From: Undaria pinnatifida | Taxonomy: Eukaryota > Sar > Phaeophyceae > Laminariales > Alariaceae | NCBI GenBank assembly: GCA_012845835.1 | Contig: JABAKD010000026.1 | Location: 8,316,058-8,380,057, forward strand | DNA: 64,000 nt | Direction: 5' to 3' | Part shown: positions 60,978 through 64,000 of the stretch, piece by piece | Numbering within the stretch: position 1 is the first letter of the stretch | How the letters are laid out: every line of letters starts with the position of its first letter | Position numbers and translations under genes: made by a program | The notes under the pieces: generated by a model | The model's database searches: none | What the model was told of the DNA's origin: nothing | The model's input: the letters and a program-made list of their open reading frames with translations, nothing else

Positions 60978-61465
60978 ATGTAATAGAGTGTCCAGTATAG
61001 CTGGAAATAGATTCGGTAAGATAGCCCGCAGAGTCACGGTCTATTGGCCACAAGAAGATTCTCTTAAACGGAATATTCTGAGTGAAGAAGATAACCCGTA
61101 GAATCTAGCTAGCTTATACCACAAGAGCGTTCTCGGTAATGGAACGTTCCTCCTCTGGACAAGATAGATAGATGTAAGCGCATTAAGCGCTCATAGGAAT
61201 ATAGAACATCTAGGAGAACGTTCCTTGTACGTTCCATAGGTCAAGGTCCAGCAGAGAGCACAGCAGCAATACTGGGCGGAAGCGGATTCCGTGAGCCTCA
61301 CCCCACCCCCATGCTCTCATTCCTCCTTTCCTGCCTCCTCGAGCTTCTCATAGCTCAACGCCAACAATAAGAAATCTACAAAGAAGAACCGGTGCTGTCT
61401 CCAAGCGAAGCTGATATCCCTGCGTCCCTTCCCTCACACCTTCCCGGCACCACGACTATTAGCCA
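60978..61465 (+). mobile_element. Probable 5' LTR of the NADAR retrotransposon
   Basis: The right end is placed at ...CTATTAGCCA, two bases before the TGG of the primer site. The left end is a guess: TGTAATAG at 60978 gives a TG...CA repeat of about 490 bases with weak inverted ends. It holds short inverted motifs such as GGAACGTTCC/GAACGTTCC. The second LTR is outside the window, so this cannot be confirmed here. Confidence 0.45.
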
Positions 61466-61467
61466 AT

Positions 61468-61525
61468 TGGCGTCGTCGGCAGGACTCGAACCTGCGCGTG
61501 AAATCACAATGGGTTTCCAATCCAT
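61468..61525 (+). other. Extended primer-binding region: complement of tRNA-Ser(GGA) 3' half
   Basis: The reverse complement reads, 5' to 3': ATGGA-TTGGAAA-CCCAT (anticodon arm, anticodon GGA), TGTGATTTCACG (class II variable arm), GCAGG-TTCGAGT-CCTGC (T arm), CGACGAC (acceptor strand), G, CCA. The untemplated CCA shows derivation from a mature tRNA by reverse transcription. One anticodon-stem pair is mismatched and no 5' half is present, so this is not a tRNA gene. Confidence 0.85.
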
Positions 61526-62820
61526 GCCGGGGCAACAACGGACAATCCAACAAGAGACGCCACAACAACAGCCGCTCCTACGGCAACGGCAACCGACAGT
61601 CGCAAGGGCAGCAGTTTCAACAACGGCGCGCCGCGGCCGCGACGCAGTCGACAGCCATGACGGTACACGACCCGGCGACCAATGCCCTCGCAGCCGCCGC
61701 CCCGTCGAACTTGCGGATCGACAACAACGACGCCACCAACCCGAACCAACGGCAACCGGGCACCTTTCGCACCAACTGACGAGCCGGTGGTGGAGCAACT
61801 GCAGCATCTCCGCCAACAGCACTTGCTGCGAACACCGGATCTCAAGACGCCCGAGTACACCACGTGAAACACGCCTCCCTGCCCCCTGCTCCCCTACGCA
61901 CCCCCCCTACCCCAGCCCAATCCCCGACCACTTGCTCAAGCACTGATCCTCTTGCTCCAGTGATAGCCTTGAGGTGTGGGCGGGAGGAGGACAAGACGTC
62001 GAGCCCTACCGGGATGCTCCACTCGACATCTTCCGGCGATGTGCAACGCTACGTGCCGACTATCGCTGATACTCCAGACATTGCTAACCTGGGCGAAGTC
62101 TCGACAATTACGACTACCAGCGGTTCCGGTTCACACGAAACGGCTGTTTCGCCTACCGGGCCATCGCCCCCTGAGCCTGCCTCGACCCCAGATTGGCGAC
62201 TGCCCACCCGCTCGTCACAGGACGTGCGCTTTTTCAGTGACAACGTTGCGCCCGCGAACGACGGGTCCCCACTCGCTGCCACGGTGTTGACAGCACCACT
62301 GCCCCTGAGCTCGAGGGACAGTCCCGTCCTACACACGGAAGATTCGCAATCACAGTCGACCAGGACATGCTCTGAGCACCCTGCCCCATCATCCTCGCCG
62401 GCTTCACGCATTGCGTGGACTCGGGCGACAGGATCTACATGCCCTAGCGAGTACAGCCCTGCTCTCCAAACGCCTGAAGCCAGGATCCCCTAGGGTATCC
62501 CCGCCCAGCGTACGCGCCACCGCGTGGACCCTCCCGGTACCTCGGCTTTGCCGAACAATTCCCCCGCGAACTCGGACGTTCAAGTCAGCACCGCCTGATC
62601 GGATCTGACTCCACCCCCGACAACGCCAACCGGCAATGTCACCAACAATCGCCGACCCCCACCCCCGCCACCCCCATCAGACGAATCACCCTCGCCAGAA
62701 CACGACACCGCGGACCCTCCGGATTCTTTCCATTTCTTCTGGAACTCCTCGTCCGTCTTCTCACAGTGGTACCTGTGCGACATCGAGTACGAGAGCGTCC
62801 CGTATAACTGCGCCGAACAG
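61498..62820 (+). pseudogene. Gag-like region of LTR retrotransposon, stop-interrupted
   Basis: One frame is open from 61498 with stops at 61777 (TGA), 62491 (TAG) and 62596 (TGA). It first encodes an Asn/Gln/Arg-rich basic stretch (NNGQSNKRRHNNSRSYGNGN), then Pro/Ser/Thr-rich sequence. No zinc knuckle is visible. Basic low-complexity sequence upstream of a protease fits a nucleic-acid-binding gag, but no gag family is recognised. There is no ATG in this frame near the start; the ATG at 61509 opens another frame. Confidence 0.5.
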
Positions 62821-63906
62821 ATGATGGCGCAGAAGGTTGCGCTCTTCGGGGACATCGCGACAGAGCTTCGCATCCGAACCACCTTTGACCCCGCCGACCA
62901 AAAATCTCTTGGACGCACCGTGTCCGGCTTCGACCAGGAGTGTTGGGAGCGACATCGCTACGACATCGTCCTCAACACCAACTTCTGCAAGTTCAACAAG
63001 AACCCGGACCTACAACGAGCGCTCGAGGCAACTGGCGAGAAACACATCGATGAGGCCAGCCCGTACGACCTCGTCTGGGGCATCGGCTACAGGGCTGACC
63101 ACCCGCTCGCCTGCGAAAGGGCGCGTTGGCGCGGTCGGAACCTGTTAGGCCGGGTACTTATGGACGTCCGCGAAAGCCTTCGCTCGAGCCTCAACACCAC
63201 AAGCGCCCCCCTCCCCTGCTCTCGTGAGCCAACATCCACTCTCACCGACTCCAGCCGGGTCTTCCCCACCGCCGATGGCATCCACGAGACAGGCCCCTCC
63301 CCCCTTCAGAAAACGCCGGGTACCCCGCTTGAACTTCTTCTGCCACCCTCCACCCCGGACGCTTTGCCCAGCAGCCACTTCGCTCAGGTCTCCGCCGTCG
63401 ATGCCGCTGCCAACCTATACCCTGCTGCCACCGCGCCGACGATACCAGAACATGGACCATGCCTTACAAGCGGCATTCTAACAGTCGAAGACGCGTCATT
63501 CACGACCGAGGTACTAGTCCACAGCGGCCCTACCGCCGCCAAACGCGGCAAACTCGTGGCGCTGCTCGATACAGGCTCCCCTCAGTCGTTCATCACCGCC
63601 GCGGCCGTGGAACAACTGAAGGCCTTCCGGTCAGCAACGGATGAGTGCGAACGACATAATTCACCTCGTTCATGGGGAGGTTTCGGAACCTCGACTCCCC
63701 TCTCCACCTCCGTTTCCACCCGCTTAAGCATCCAGTTTAAGCACTACCAAACTCCCACCGCCGCCCTGGCAGTATGGGCTTGCGTCGTTCCGGCAGGAAC
63801 TAGGCAGCACCCCATCCTCTTGGGGCGAGATAGCTGGATGCGCTTCGAGCGACGCTCGTATACCACGCTCCCGCGACAGCCCCAGCTGCCACACCAGCCC
63901 CCCTAA
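62599..63906 (+). CDS. NADAR domain-retropepsin polyprotein segment of an LTR retrotransposon
   Basis: Open from 62599 to the TAA at 63904; the first ATG (62821) lies inside the NADAR domain, so translation must enter from upstream. After a Pro-rich linker (NNRRPPPPPPPSDESPSPE), 62728-63180 is a NADAR/YbiA-type domain: FFWNSSSVFSQWY, CAEQMMAQKVALFGD, KFNKNPDLQRALEATG, EASPYDLVWGIG and GRNLLGRVLMDVRESL, all conserved landmarks. The family acts on N-glycosidic bonds of ribose phosphates, and members remove ADP-ribose from guanine. A variable linker follows, then a retropepsin at about 63466-63855 with LVALLDTGSPQSF (catalytic Asp at 63568) and HPILLGRDSW. Past the TAA the same frame continues (GELSLHHHGPNGAFAFITDD) to the window edge. 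Confidence 0.82.
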   Translation, partial: SDLTPPPTTPTGNVTNNRRPPPPPPPSDESPSPEHDTADPPDSFHFFWNSSSVFSQWYLCDIEYESVPYNCAEQMMAQKVALFGDIATELRIRTTFDPADQKSLGRTVSGFDQECWERHRYDIVLNTNFCKFNKNPDLQRALEATGEKHIDEASPYDLVWGIGYRADHPLACERARWRGRNLLGRVLMDVRESLRSSLNTTSAPLPCSREPTSTLTDSSRVFPTADGIHETGPSPLQKTPGTPLELLLPPSTPDALPSSHFAQVSAVDAAANLYPAATAPTIPEHGPCLTSGILTVEDASFTTEVLVHSGPTAAKRGKLVALLDTGSPQSFITAAAVEQLKAFRSATDECERHNSPRSWGGFGTSTPLSTSVSTRLSIQFKHYQTPTAALAVWACVVPAGTRQHPILLGRDSWMRFERRSYTTLPRQPQLPHQPP

Positions 63907-64000
63907 CCGACCCGTGGCGAACTTTCTCTGCACCACCACGGCCCCAACGGGGCCTTCGCCTTCATTACCGACGACCGATACACCGACGACGTCTACCACC
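63907..64000 (+). pseudogene. Continuation of the retroelement frame past a stop
   Basis: The frame of the protease stays open after the TAA and encodes RGELSLHHHGPNGAFAFITD. In an intact element this would be the spacer between protease and reverse transcriptase, which must lie to the right of the window. Confidence 0.5.

Noticed and set aside
61468-61525. A functional tRNA-Ser gene on the minus strand
   Set aside because: Only the 3' half is present, the CCA is encoded, and it sits at an LTR primer position; eukaryotic tRNA genes do not encode CCA.

Overview
This is nuclear DNA of a eukaryote with large, repeat-filled introns and very low gene density. Spliceosomal GT-AG introns, nucleosomal histones, tRNA-derived SINE-like repeats and LTR retroelements show this directly. 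A brown alga (phaeophyte stramenopile) is my best guess from overall style, including an H3 ending in GERS and a short-tailed H1 with introns. This is inference; I could not search databases.
Layout. 1-5592: intergenic, dispersed repeats only. 5593-31755: one purple acid phosphatase (PAP) gene on the + strand, reconstructed as nine exons that join in frame (1725 nt, 575 codons) and carry all seven metal ligands; its last exon(s) were not found. Its introns, up to 10.8 kb, hold most of the repeats: SINE-like elements, MITEs, a fold-back element, minisatellites, a Ty3/gypsy integrase remnant, GACCC and GATA arrays. Beside six of the nine exons sits a decayed partial copy of that exon ('shadow exons'). 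32.2-43.4 kb: gene-poor repeats. 43.4-55.1 kb: three histone genes, H4 (minus), H1 (minus, three exons) and H3 (plus), with H1 and H3 divergent. Each histone gene is followed 70-85 nt after its stop by a stem-loop with the same stem. 55.5-60.9 kb: tandem repeats and two small LTR elements (TRIM type, minus strand). 60.9-64.0 kb: the 5' part of a larger LTR retrotransposon running off the right edge.
The most unusual object is that last element. Downstream of a gag-like low-complexity region it encodes a NADAR/YbiA-family domain followed by a retropepsin with a DTGSP active site, in one frame. Its primer-binding region is complementary to about 58 nt of a tRNA-Ser(GGA) 3' half, including the post-transcriptional CCA, far beyond a normal 10-18 nt primer site. 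The frame has several stop codons, so this copy is probably inactive. The two TRIMs, and an isolated 18-mer at 9623, carry the same tRNA-Ser primer-site sequence, so unrelated-looking elements here share one primer.
How the genes relate: PAP is probably a secreted or vacuolar phosphate-scavenging enzyme, unrelated to the histones. The histones look like a small replication-dependent cluster. H3 and H4 share a CCAATCA promoter motif, and all three share the 3' stem-loop, so coordinated S-phase expression is the likely logic (inference).
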